A stretch of 64,000 bases of DNA from Takakia lepidozioides (lineage: Eukaryota > Streptophyta > Takakiopsida > Takakiales > Takakiaceae). The notes beneath the pieces are model-generated. The model saw nothing but the letters and a program-made list of their open reading frames with translations, did not search any database and was not told the origin of the DNA. Every line of letters starts with the position of its first letter. The stretch's first letter is position 1. The stretch spans positions 64,646,756 to 64,710,755 of the forward strand of contig CM060731.1 in assembly GCA_030704615.1 (NCBI GenBank). Direction: 5' to 3'. Below, piece after piece: positions 1-10,100 of the stretch. Both the position numbers and the translations under genes were made by a program.

Positions 1-1856
1 CTGCAAAACCAGGAGTCTCACAAATCTTCATGCTACTTGTGATTGTGGCTGGGAAAGCTACTTTCACCTGGTCGATTATCTGCATAAGCAACCAGCTTCC
101 TGACAAAAAGGGTTGTTGGGGGCATTGTTGATTTCGGGGAGTGCAAGGTGCAAAGTCGTTTTTAAGTGCTTCAGGTTTGTACAAAGCCAAGTAGCTGTTG
201 CTACCTTGCACCTTGGTTCCACCATTTTGAGGTGGAAACTGGTGGAAAGTCGAATGGTGGTTCACAACCCAGCGTGCAACTCAGCACATTGCCCGAGTCC
301 AAGTTTGTCACCATATATCTGACACTGCTCCTCCGTCCCGCCAATGGTTCTGATTGTTGAAAGGTAAGTTCTTCCTTTAAGACCAAGTCCTCACAAGTCC
401 TCCTGACTTGGTGCAAGATTGTGGCGATACAGGTCAAGGGAGCTCCAGCTCTACTTGTCTCATCATTGAACACTTCCAACTGATCACTTGCCTCTACTGT
501 CATTTCGGCGTCAAGGGTACTTACTTCTGCACAGGTGCTGGTCCTGGGAGTCTTAGTGCGAGATACCACATTCATTTAATTGATGCAGGAATATGAGCTC
601 TATCAGCTTCTGAACTCCAGACTTTCCTGATTATCCCTTTGTCTGGTGTATGGGATGAACCCGTCTGAAAACACCAACGATCAGCAAGGTGACCCGAACT
701 GGGCAACAGAGAACTGGGACAACCCAGGTGCAGTTGGTGGCCTTGACCAGACCTCAAGGCCGTACTCATCCAACCGGTTAGAGTGGAGCTGTGATGGTAT
801 TCATAGTATTCATGCAGCTGCCTTGGTGGGGACAGTGAATGCAAGACTGGCAGCTCAACTGGGCATTGGGATCGTAATTCAGTAGCAGGCTGATTGGAGT
901 TAAAGAGGTTTGGTCATGCCAGTGTCCGAGCAGCCAGTGAATCTTGGGTCAAATTTTTGAAGGTACGTTGCATTGCAGTAGGCAGTGTTCCAAGGATTAT
1001 GAAACCCCAAGCGAGCAGCATGTGCAGAGCAGTGCACGGGCGAATTGAAGCCAACGCCCTACCTTTAGAATTCTATTTGCGATCTGCCAGAGAAAGACAG
1101 CCAGCTTTGCAGAATGTTTGATTGAGGGCCGCAGTGCATAGCGAGGCCAGTGATTTGAATGCCGCTGAAATCTGTCACGGAAATGACCTGTTTGGCTGAG
1201 CATGTAACCAAGTGTCGGACAATGGAGGCAACGGCCCTTGCTGGAGGATGCATATCCAAGATGCAGGGATGGTCTGGATGATGCTGGCATAACCTGCATT
1301 TCCTCTGGCTGCTCCTACAATCTGGTTTATGTGCCCCTGGCACTATAGTGCTGAGCCCGATCAGATATTTCCGATCTGGTGCTTTCCGGGGTTGCATTGT
1401 AAGTGTTCCTGCTTTTGTTGGGAATATTGGTGCAAAGGATTAAGGCTCAGCATAGCTACGGATCTCGACTGGAGGAGAGCCAGTCACTGCGAACCAGGGA
1501 ACAAGAAACCAGGGAACAGGGAACCGAGACAAGTATTGAAAATAGAGTTTTTCTTGTATTTGTTTTGTCTTATATAAAATAAAATAAATAAATAAATAAA
1601 GAAAAAAAAAAGGTGTTATGTTTAAAGAGCCTGGTTGGTCATATCTTTGTCAAATGAGCTCCGTTTGACTCAGTTCTTGAGGGAATAGCTGCAGGAAGGG
1701 GAAATCTACCTATCTAAACCAAGTTTCTGTTTTTGGGACTCTGCTAAAAATCTATGGAATTTTTAGAGTGTGAGTGTGCCGTGAAAGATCCACAATTCTG
1801 TTTCTAGAACCAATTCTGGTCTATTTGAGAGACAAATCTGTGGATGTCCTCCTTGT
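1..1856. other. Unassigned 5' region
   Basis: I recognise no gene here. Short open frames occur on both strands (for example 201-575 minus and 646-885 plus), but none shows a known motif, a run of splice-consistent exons or a repeated element. An A/T-rich low-complexity stretch with TAAA steps lies at about 1570-1612, just after short GGGAACA-type direct repeats at about 1497-1530. It could be flanking or long-terminal sequence of the retroelement that follows, but I see no matching second copy. Confidence 0.4.
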
Positions 1857-2606
1857 ATGGCTGGGGGAAATGATGACGTAATTGAAGGGCAGGTCTCTTC
1901 TCTTAGCCTGTGCACACAAGGGGACAAGATTTATGTTTCCCAAGGAACTCAGACTGATTTGAGTGGAGAACAGTTGGACGAGTTGATTCCATACTGGGAG
2001 TCAGGCATTAGCAGTAGACAACAGACTGCTGTAGTTGGCATTGAGGGCCTCAATATCGCCTTGGACAGTCAGAACTCTGTTAGAGCCAGCAGTTCTGCAG
2101 CTGTAGGTGAAACACCAAAGTGGGTGAAAGCTAGGCTTGGAACACAACCAAAGACAGCCCCGGGGACCAAGGTGTTCAGCCACAAGGCCGTGGTGTACTG
2201 GAGCAGAGGAGCAGGAGCTACACAAGTTTGTGCAATCAGACATGGTTGCAGCCGGATACGCTCTGCACAGGGCAACCACGAGCGGGGGTTCATTAGCAAT
2301 GACATGTTTGTTGTGCGTGAAGGAGATGCAGTCATTCCCAATGAGGACACCCACAACCGTCTCAAAGCTTTCGAGTTGAGAGACTATCAGACCCTACCTT
2401 TGTTTTCTTTAGTGTTCAGTGAGCGGGAGATAGGGGAGTATTGCTTTGTCTCTACCTGGCAGAAAGAGGAGGAGGGTTGGTTAGAGCGAGCTACTGTAGC
2501 TTGGGACAAGGTTAGTGGCAGGTTTCTGGACATAGATATACCTCCTACACCTTACCATCATGCAGAGCGAGGCACTTTGAGAGAAGTCTGGCAGTTGATA
2601 GCATAG
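1857..2606 (+). CDS. Uncharacterised 249-aa ORF upstream of gag
   Basis: This is an open frame from ATG 1857 to TAG 2604-2606. The first 90 residues are rich in S, Q and E. The last 90 contain the stretch LPLFSLVFSEREIGEYCF and a W-rich segment (STWQKEEEGWLERATVAWDK), and look more protein-like than the middle. I do not recognise the family. In the middle (about 2130-2370) a second frame is also open, so a frameshift may have switched the original reading. It lies about 580 bp upstream of the gag start on the same strand, so it may be an extra ORF of the same retroelement or an unrelated gene fragment. There is no clear promoter or splice evidence. Confidence 0.4.
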   Translation: MAGGNDDVIEGQVSSLSLCTQGDKIYVSQGTQTDLSGEQLDELIPYWESGISSRQQTAVVGIEGLNIALDSQNSVRASSSAAVGETPKWVKARLGTQPKTAPGTKVFSHKAVVYWSRGAGATQVCAIRHGCSRIRSAQGNHERGFISNDMFVVREGDAVIPNEDTHNRLKAFELRDYQTLPLFSLVFSEREIGEYCFVSTWQKEEEGWLERATVAWDKVSGRFLDIDIPPTPYHHAERGTLREVWQLIA

Positions 2607-2926
2607 ATCAGGATTAGATCTTGCTTGGTCGGCCTTCTATTCTTCCCCTCCATCTCTGTACTATTTTCATTACCTTGTACTTGTAGTTGCCAAAGCCTCT
2701 CTTGGTGGAGGCCAGTCAGTCCGGGGTTTTGGGCTGGGCTATTCTGCAGGATCAGCATTGCAGCTGGATTTTGGTGTGGGGGTGTTGATGTTTTGATTTC
2801 TTGTGTTTGGATCCCCCCCAACACCTGCATGCTTGACTGTGCGCCATGTTGGTTTTGTGTGGGCGCTTGCTTTCATAGGGATTAGGCCGGATTTGATCAC
2901 CGGTCAATCCTACAGTATGCTGTCGG

Positions 2927-3006
2927 TGGTGAGGCTGGAGTGATGACCAGCAAGACCACCAGTGTTTCTTCTATGGTGAGGCTGGGTTGATGACCAGCCA
3001 ACCATA
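2927..3006. repeat. Two imperfect ~31-bp direct repeats
   Basis: A unit beginning GGTGAGGCTGG and running into GATGACCAGC occurs at about 2927-2957 and again at about 2975-3006 with a few changes. It sits in the 500-bp spacer between the orphan ORF and gag, possibly within an untranslated leader. No primer-binding site was recognised here. Confidence 0.6.
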
Positions 3007-3185
3007 GGAGTTCTTGCGGTGGATGCAGGTGCAGGTGCCCTGAGCCATTGGGATATGACCCTTAAACTGCAACAGGTGCCCACCCGTGTCACTATTAGAT
3101 TAGTACTAGAGCCTTATAGTGTCACGTGGAGGAGGTGCACATTGTGAGTGTCATTACGGAGTTACCCAAGGGTTTTGAGGGGAGT

Positions 3186-4263
3186 ATGGCTACAGGCAGT
3201 AACAGTGAGAGTGGGTTCACAAGACGAGGTATTCGGTTCAGACCACCTTCACCGCCACCCTCAATTACTGTAGAGTCAGACACAGACTCGGAGGCTTCAT
3301 CAACAGGTGTGCACTTTCATTCGCCATTGTTGTGGGACAACATGGAGGAGATGTATGGAGCTACCAAGGGGCCTCGTAGGTACTCTGGAGTTGTGGGCAC
3401 AATCGAGTTGGATGACTTTATCCAGGAGTTCGACAGCTGGTGTGATTTGCAGCAGATGCGCAATCCACAGCTATTCACCCCATTCATGGCGTGGAAGGGA
3501 CTGTTCCAGCATTTGGAAGGCCCGCCTATGGACGATTACCACGAGTTCAGGCGAGGACATGAAGCAGAGATTGAGGAGTGGAGGATGTATTGGTCACCTG
3601 ACTACGTCTCCATTACTCGAGGCACGACGCGACCAGTAGCTGCATCAGTACCAATAGCTCCCACTGCCAGCACTAGTAGTGGAGCAAGTAGTGCTGGTAC
3701 TTCTGCAGGTGGTACCAGTTCAAAAGGTGCTACTACTCCTCCTGCCACGACTACAACACATGTGCCTAGATTCAACCCGGTGGTGGAGTTCTTCCAGGAG
3801 TTGCGGAGGAACTACCAAGGTGTACGGACAGAGAAGCTGCGAAGTTTGCAAGACCAGTGAGAGCTTGCGAGAGGCGTACACTCGTATGAGGCGCTTGATA
3901 AGTGTGACCCAAGGGGTTACTGAAGCTCAGGCAATCCAGTTTTGGTATGGAATTCTGGACAAGGAGCTCAAGAGAAGGGTGCGAGATGCAACCCTGTTAC
4001 AAGCAGCCCAACCCACATTAGCAGATGTGTTTCTGCTGGCTGAGCGGATTGAGCTCAACATGGTGGAGGAGCGAGTTGTTACAATTGGATTTGGCAAGGA
4101 CATGCCTGCACGGGGCACAGCTGTCAGCCCACAGGCACAAGGGACTGCCCAACAGCGTGGTCAGGGGGGCAAGGTTGCCCAACCAAGTTCCATGGAGCTT
4201 ACAGGGGACCTCAGGTGCAGAGGCCCGTGGCATCTTTTGCAGGCCAACAGCAACCAGGGGTGA
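3186..4263 (+). pseudogene. Gag-like capsid region, frameshifted
   Basis: The frame from ATG 3186 (MATGSNSESG...) encodes a Ser/Pro-rich N-terminus, then a helical segment with W and F residues (EFDSWCDLQQM, PFMAWKGLFQHLEG). It ends at a stop at 3858-3860. Reading continues in the +1 frame (from about 3840 to 4263) with LREAYTRMRRLISVTQGV, then EAQAIQFWYGILDKELKRRV and LADVFLLAERIELNM, which resembles the Retrotrans_gag fold of Ty3/gypsy elements. The two halves make sense together only if one base was gained or lost near 3840-3860. It is followed directly by zinc knuckles, the usual gag C-terminal order. Confidence 0.65.
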
Positions 4264-5140
4264 TATGTTGGACATGTGGAGGACCCCATGTCAAGAGAGA
4301 TTGCCCAGAGAGTGGCAGAAGGCCGGCACAAGCACAGCCTGCACAGTTGCAGTGTGGGCATTGTGGCAAGTATGGGCATGGAATGCCCAGTGTTATGACT
4401 TGCATCCTGAGTTGCGCCCAGGCCAGTTCCAAGGGAACAATGGTGGCCGGGGGCGAGGTGGACCAGCCCAGAGAGGACGAGTTGGTCGGGCACGAGGTGC
4501 AGGCCAAGGGCAAGCTCAACATGGCCAAGGACGCGGAGGTCAGGGTGTTGATCAAGGCATGGCCAACCGGCTTCAGCAGCTAGAGCAGAGGCTCGCTGCC
4601 ATGGCTATAGCTCAGGCGGTACCGGCTCCCAGGCGGGATGGTCCACCTCCTGCTCCTGAGGGAGGAGATATGGGAGGCATGGGATTTATGTGCGGAGCAG
4701 CACTACCACTAGAGCAGGTGGAGTCTGCTGCAGCCGTGACTCGAGGAGCAGCACGAGTTCCTGAGCCACGAGGTGCAGAGGTGGAATTGGATCCACAGCG
4801 TGGGGAGGCAAGCCGTCAGGCGAGGCTTCCTCAGTCATTCACATTGGCGGAGACTGTGTCGACGCCATCCATGGCACCTAGTTCTCGCCCGACTGTTACC
4901 GAGGCGGAGGTTACTATGCCATTGGGGAGAGCTACACGTGCAGCACTGACTCATGCTGCCAAGGCTAGTGCGGCCGGTGTGTTATTGGGGGCAGCCACCT
5001 CTGTGTGTCAGGCCCCACTGTTCTCGGCAACAATGATTGCGACGCCGGGGGTAAGACCAGCTGCAGTGTTCAGACTAGCAGCAACACTCTGTGAGAGTGG
5101 GGAGGTCACTTCATCTTCTGCGGAGTTAGTGGAAGTGTAG
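4215..5140 (+). pseudogene. Gag nucleocapsid: two CCHC knuckles plus linker, frameshifted
   Basis: A first knuckle reads CWTCGGPHVKRDC (Cx2Cx3Hx4C) at about 4263-4305. A second begins CGHCGKYGH at about 4355. Its last Cys (NAQCYDLHPELRPGQ) is in the next frame, so one base was lost or gained near 4380. The second frame then stays open to TAG at 5138-5140, with an RG-rich basic stretch (about 4440-4560), a coiled-coil-like segment (RLQQLEQRLAAMAIAQ) and a long low-complexity linker. Nucleic-acid packaging is the expected role of such knuckles. The copy is broken. Confidence 0.7.
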
Positions 5141-5511
5141 TGGCAGAGGGATCCTCGGATTTGAGGGTCAAGACTGCCACGGCTGCGCCCTGGCAAGCTG
5201 CAGCTGCCAGGTTGACGGAGCTGCCAGCTAGGCCAGCCTTTGAGCGCGCCATGGTGACACCTGGAGTTGTCTTGTTAGACAACCAGGGAGGCATTTTCAC
5301 TTTGAGTGGACCGGCAGGCAAGAAGTACCGGCCACTTCGGGTCTTGTTGGACTCGGGAGCTCAGCCACTGATGTTGGGCAGAGCTGCTATTGCAGGTTTG
5401 GGCCTCATGGAGGCGGATATGGAGCCTTGTCCTTTCCAGATACAGACATCTCTGGGAGGATCAGAGCAGGCGTGGGGCATGACACGGCATCAGTTGGCCA
5501 TTAGACTGTAG
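5140..5511 (+). pseudogene. Retroviral-type aspartic protease domain
   Basis: The frame contains RPLRVLLDSGAQPLMLGRAAI, the D-S/T-G-A active-site loop of retropepsins, at about 5334-5390. The flap-side region follows and ends at TAG 5509-5511 (LAIRL). Reading without regard to that stop, the next frame continues with AKAIVTDAVSYDVLVGG (the V-L-G element near the protease C-terminus, about 5550-5600). A further frame change at about 5620 gives a WEESASYRPGWQSGDGRR segment. The catalytic Asp is present, but the stop and frameshift make the copy non-functional. Confidence 0.7.
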
Positions 5512-5989
5512 CCAGATCATCCTAGAGATGGCTCAGTGTTGCGAGCCAAGGCCATTGTGACAGACGCGGTCTCTTACGATGTCCTCGTTGGTGGGGCAGT
5601 GTTATACCCCATGGGCTTCACCCTGGACTTTGGGAGGAGTCAGCATCCTACAGGCCTGGATGGCAGTCAGGGGATGGTCGCCGTGCACAGCTCCCTGTGA
5701 CATTCATTGGGGTATTGCAGTTGCCCAGCGGGGCAAGATGCCAACACTAGCCGCCTTCACAGCTGCAGTTAGTTGGCCTGGAGAGTTGCTGGAAGGCAAT
5801 GCCCATGCAGAGGATGTGCCACCTCCAGCAGAGCAGGATGACATGCATGGTACGGCGGAGTTGCCTGCCATGGTTGCTCACACTCCATTGTGGGGTACGA
5901 GCAAGGATTTGCAGCAAACTGCTGATAGACGGGTGCAACAAGCTTGGGTAGAAGCTTTTGTACCGTCAGGAGAGGAGGAGAGTGTGGTG

Positions 5990-6296
5990 ATTGCACCAGG
6001 GAACCTCAGTTGTCGCCATTGGACACCACACCTCTTGTGTGGCAGCGGCCGGATGAAGGCATATGCCTTCTGGACTTGTTTGGCGGGATCAGCACTGGAT
6101 TGGCTGCAGTGCTGCAGGCAGGTGTACGAGTTCGACGTTACCTGTATGTGGAGAGGGATGAGACTGCACGACGCGTCTCACTGCGCCATGTTGCTCAGAT
6201 TGCAGCAGTACCCTGAGTTGTTGCCGGTGTCTGCAGTTCGTGGATATCAACAGGCCTTGCCAGCAGACATTGCGTTGCTGGGGGCGCAGGATTTGG
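5990..6296 (+). pseudogene. C5-cytosine DNA methyltransferase N-terminal part (DNMT3-like motif I), broken
   Basis: At 6061-6170 one frame encodes LLDLFGGISTGLAAVLQAGV, then RRYLYVERDETARRVSLRH. This is the SAM-binding motif I of C5-cytosine methyltransferases; its G-I-S/A-T-G core followed by an I/V-x-x-Y-x-x-x-E segment resembles the DNMT3/DRM branch more than bacterial dcm types. The frame stops at 6214-6216. A +1 frame continues with QQYPELLPVSAVRGY and LPADIALLGAQDL up to the N run. The PC-containing catalytic motif IV would come next and therefore falls in the gap. It lies directly downstream of the protease on the same strand, which suggests it was carried as part of the retroelement polyprotein. 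What lies beyond the gap is unknown. Confidence 0.72.
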
Positions 6297-6796
6297 NNNN
6301 NNNNNNNNNNNNNNNNNNNNNNNNNNNNNNNNNNNNNNNNNNNNNNNNNNNNNNNNNNNNNNNNNNNNNNNNNNNNNNNNNNNNNNNNNNNNNNNNNNNN
6401 NNNNNNNNNNNNNNNNNNNNNNNNNNNNNNNNNNNNNNNNNNNNNNNNNNNNNNNNNNNNNNNNNNNNNNNNNNNNNNNNNNNNNNNNNNNNNNNNNNNN
6501 NNNNNNNNNNNNNNNNNNNNNNNNNNNNNNNNNNNNNNNNNNNNNNNNNNNNNNNNNNNNNNNNNNNNNNNNNNNNNNNNNNNNNNNNNNNNNNNNNNNN
6601 NNNNNNNNNNNNNNNNNNNNNNNNNNNNNNNNNNNNNNNNNNNNNNNNNNNNNNNNNNNNNNNNNNNNNNNNNNNNNNNNNNNNNNNNNNNNNNNNNNNN
6701 NNNNNNNNNNNNNNNNNNNNNNNNNNNNNNNNNNNNNNNNNNNNNNNNNNNNNNNNNNNNNNNNNNNNNNNNNNNNNNNNNNNNNNNNNNNNNNNN
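6297..6796. other. Assembly gap (500 N)
   Basis: This is exactly 500 undetermined bases, probably a scaffold gap of unknown true length. It interrupts the methyltransferase reading. The sequence after it (6797 onward) shows no continuation of the methyltransferase or a reverse transcriptase. Confidence 0.99.
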
Positions 6797-6904
6797 CTGT
6801 CGGGGACTTGACACTTATACGGGATCTGTAGGGTACCCTTAATTTTTGCAACAGACTGAGACCAACAGGAGCCTTAGGGGTGACAGCAGCGCACTGTAGA
6901 GGGG

Positions 6905-7160
6905 GTTTACACAGCCGTCACAGCCAACACAGCCGTCACAACAGCCGACACAGCCCAACACAGCCGTCCACAGTCGTCACAGCCGACACAGCCCCGCGAC
7001 ACACAGCCAACACCCATCCCGTCACAGTCGCACAGCAGACACAGCCACACACGCCCTACCTCACAGCCACACAGCCAAACACAGTCTCGCACAGCTATTC
7101 ACAACACAGCCCGTCACAGTTTCATACAGCCAGTCACAGCTTTACACAACTGTCATCACA
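6905..7160. repeat. CACAGCC-type degenerate minisatellite
   Basis: About 255 bp are built from irregular 7-12-base units around CACAGCC (cacagccgt, cacagccaa, cacagccga). The array decays toward 7160 into CACAGTTT and ACACAACTGTCA variants. It is open in one frame (S/H/T/Q-rich), but that is a consequence of the repeat rather than evidence of a gene. Confidence 0.85.
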
Positions 7161-10100
7161 CCATAGCGAACGAGAGCAGGACAGGGAACGACTGTGGGGA
7201 CAAACACCTGCAAATGAACATGTTAGTTCACAGGACACGTACGGTTAGTGAGGGAAACGGTTAGAGCCCACGGGTAGGAGATAAGCGAGAAGCAAGGACG
7301 GAGAAGGGACTTTTGGGGGGGATGATTTTTGGAAGCACTTCACGGGAGATGACTTCTTGTCATGGAGGAGAGGGGATCGGGCAGAGATGAAGAACGGAGC
7401 GAAGATGGAGAGATGAGGAGTAGATGCTTGTTATATGCAAAGCTGTAGTGATATGTAGAGCAAATTAGAGACACCAATGGGTCTCGGCTCGGATACCTGA
7501 TATAATCATAATCTGATACTTATACGATACAATACACACACTGTGTAGAGAGATCTGAGTGAGCTGTGGAATGAATGGACGAGTTGATGGAATCCAATAG
7601 ATTGATGAAGGAAACTGATACTTAATTATCAATGGTAAGGTAGCTAACATGAATGCCAAAAGGGAAACAAATAGGAAACACCCCATGATACACAGCTTAG
7701 GTCACGACGATTGTTCTGCGCGGGCTGAGTATTTAGAGATTTCCAACTCTTCTATCTTGGAGTTTCCGCCTCGGATGCGAAGGATGGGTGAGTAAAGCCG
7801 CGCGATAGATACAAGTACTTGGAGAGCCTCGGCGAAAAGTCCCCTTGCGTCATATTTGACGTCCGGGACTGCTGCTTCGGTCGTTGAATACAAGAGGGAG
7901 GGTGGTGTGTGGTAAAAAGAGAAGACGTCCTCCACTCCAATCGTTGAGCTTTCGGATTGTCCAATGAGACATAAAGAATTCCAAATCCAGTCCTTCCTAC
8001 TATGTTTGGAGAAGCTGATAAAGAAGAGATTTGTAGTGTCATTCCAAAACTACGGGCGATGGGAGGAATGGGCTGGATTCAAAAGTGAGTTGCGAGGAAT
8101 TGATTGGGAATCTTTGAAGCAGTTGCATGTGAGTTCTTGCCAGAGACTTTTGATGACAATATCCTATCAGATCGAGCTGCCTCCTCCTCGCGCGAGTTGG
8201 AGTTGTAAACAATCATGAGGTATGGAATGGACAAGAAAAACGACGGCGACCCGTGGTGCAGTCCAAAAACATCCAATATTCAGAATTGATGACAAGCTTG
8301 TTTTCAGAAGAACAGTTTGCAATGGACACCTGAGGTGTGATAATTTGAATGCAGACACTTTCTTTAGTCTGGGGTTCATATCAAATCGAATGGGAGGGTC
8401 TGGCGGAAAATCCATTTCAGCCTGAGACTCCCCCGCCACCACCGGCAACACTTTCGTCTGCAAATTCTGCAAACTTTGTGCCATCCTGCTTGGCGCTCTG
8501 CTGAGCAAGAATGTACTATGTTGTCCACCGTTTGAAAACAATGACAAGAGCTTGTGTGCATTTCGGATTCCATAACCATCCTGTCTCAAAGGGGGATTAC
8601 AATTAGAGTGTTGAGACAGTAATACAAGAGGTTGATTAAACAGGAGTTCGGGAGAAACCCATCCGCAACAACATCAGCAATTGCTTGTCGTTGGACAGAA
8701 GTCCTTCTTGGAGAGCAATCCATTTGGTGATGAAGGGGATTCTGTGGGAGACTAACGACTTTGACGGTGCAGCATTGGACCTGGTCATTGGATCATTTCC
8801 TCCACTTTGAGTTCACCTAATTCGGCATCACAATCAATGCATTAGAGAATGGGCTCTGGTATCAGAGGCTAGATAGACAATATTTTTTGGAGTTGAAACG
8901 AGTGAGTCAGTACGATTACATCCAGGACAATGTATTCCCGATCCCGTGAAGGTGCCATCAAAGTTTTTTCTTTTCAAAATGGTCGACTGTGGTGGATGAA
9001 GTGGGGGTGAGCATGTGGTTACTCGTGAAGCGGATGCAAAACTGGGGACCTTGCTGGACTGAACTGTTTTCTTATGTTTGATATGTGAAACGAGTGAAGT
9101 GATTGGCAACAATGGGCTTGTCATTTCTACGATCCAGTGTGGGTACCAACGAGTTATGACAATTGCGTTTGTAACATGCAATCCGAGGATACGAATCCCA
9201 GAGCTCATGTGGAATTCCACTGATACATGGATGTTGGGTGGGCATGTCTGCATGTGGCTGCTATCTCCGAAATTTCGCAGGTGTTCATGCGATGGGCTGC
9301 AAGCAAATTTCAATGCTGTTCGTATTGTCTTCGGATCGGGGGTTGTGGTGGTGTGGGGTTCGGGGGACCCAAAATTGGTGCACAGTGCGAGTGGGAAGAG
9401 AGCGTACAAATGTCTATTCCATTGACACAATCTCGGAAAAACATACAAAGTCGACATCAACCAGAATGCCAGACTCGATGGGCAGCGGAGGGGGCGGTAG
9501 TTGGTGGGGGTAAAGTGTGTGCAAAGAGTACAAAGATGCTAGAACAATGAAGGCCTGAGACACTTTGTCAGACGTATTCGTGCCTGGTGGTTCTCTTCTG
9601 GAGCTGCATCACTTGAGAGTATAGAGCATTGGAAGATTGGCTGACTTTTTGGCACTTCCGGTATAGACAGAGTGGGGAACAGCCATGGCAGTGTGACGAG
9701 GCTTATATTTCTTGCTTATTTCATACATTTACTTTCCATGTTTATGTTCCTTCTTCCTCGCTTTCTTTGTGTTGTTTCCTGTTCATTGTTTTGAAGTGTG
9801 GTTCCCTTTGCAGAACATGTCCATTGAGGAAATGGTGGACATCCATCTTGCCAATTGGTAGAAATTGTGCACAACGCATGTTTTGCAGTCATCTGAGAAA
9901 CGGGTCGGAATTTGTATGTGGAACAATAATAGTGTTGGGGGATAGCGTGTGGGTGCCTTGCAACAACAAACCCGATACCGTGATTTCTTGTCGAGGGTGG
10001 GGTTTGTGGCAGGGTCCGACAAATGGGAGTTTGATGTTACAGTTGCAAACAGATCTGGGGGATCCAATCAAGATAGCACGGGCGGTGAGCATGTATTCGC

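Larger units (their letters stand above)
3186..6296 (+). mobile_element. Decayed Ty3/gypsy-type retroelement carrying a DNA methyltransferase domain
   Basis: In order on the plus strand are a gag-like region, CCHC zinc knuckles, a low-complexity Pro/Gly/Arg linker, a DSGA aspartic protease and then the N-terminal part of a C5-cytosine DNA methyltransferase, which runs into the N gap at 6297. At least four frame changes are visible (about 3850, 4380, 5620 and 6200), so this copy cannot make a single polyprotein. Reverse transcriptase, RNase H and integrase would be expected downstream. They are not found after the gap, so the copy is truncated or the missing part was lost in assembly. No LTR pair or target duplication was found, so the outer limits are uncertain. 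Confidence 0.75.

Noticed and set aside
5579-6851. Long open frames running through the N gap on both strands
   Set aside because: Their length comes from 500 undetermined bases read as open. Only the parts outside 6297-6796 were used.
6880-7248. 122-codon S/H/T-rich ORF
   Set aside because: It is the translation of the CACAGCC minisatellite. No non-repetitive coding signal.
7477-7500. Second PBS-like tract (GGCTCGGATACC, minus strand)
   Set aside because: Imperfect match and no LTR or coding sequence around it.
8858-8870. tRNA-Met-like primer-binding site (TGGTATCAGAGGC)
   Set aside because: It is not preceded by a CA-ended LTR and is not followed by gag/pol, so it was not called as a PBS.
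8834-9460. 208-codon minus-strand ORF
   Set aside because: No recognisable motif, no splice context, and the opposite strand is equally open. Kept as unassigned sequence.
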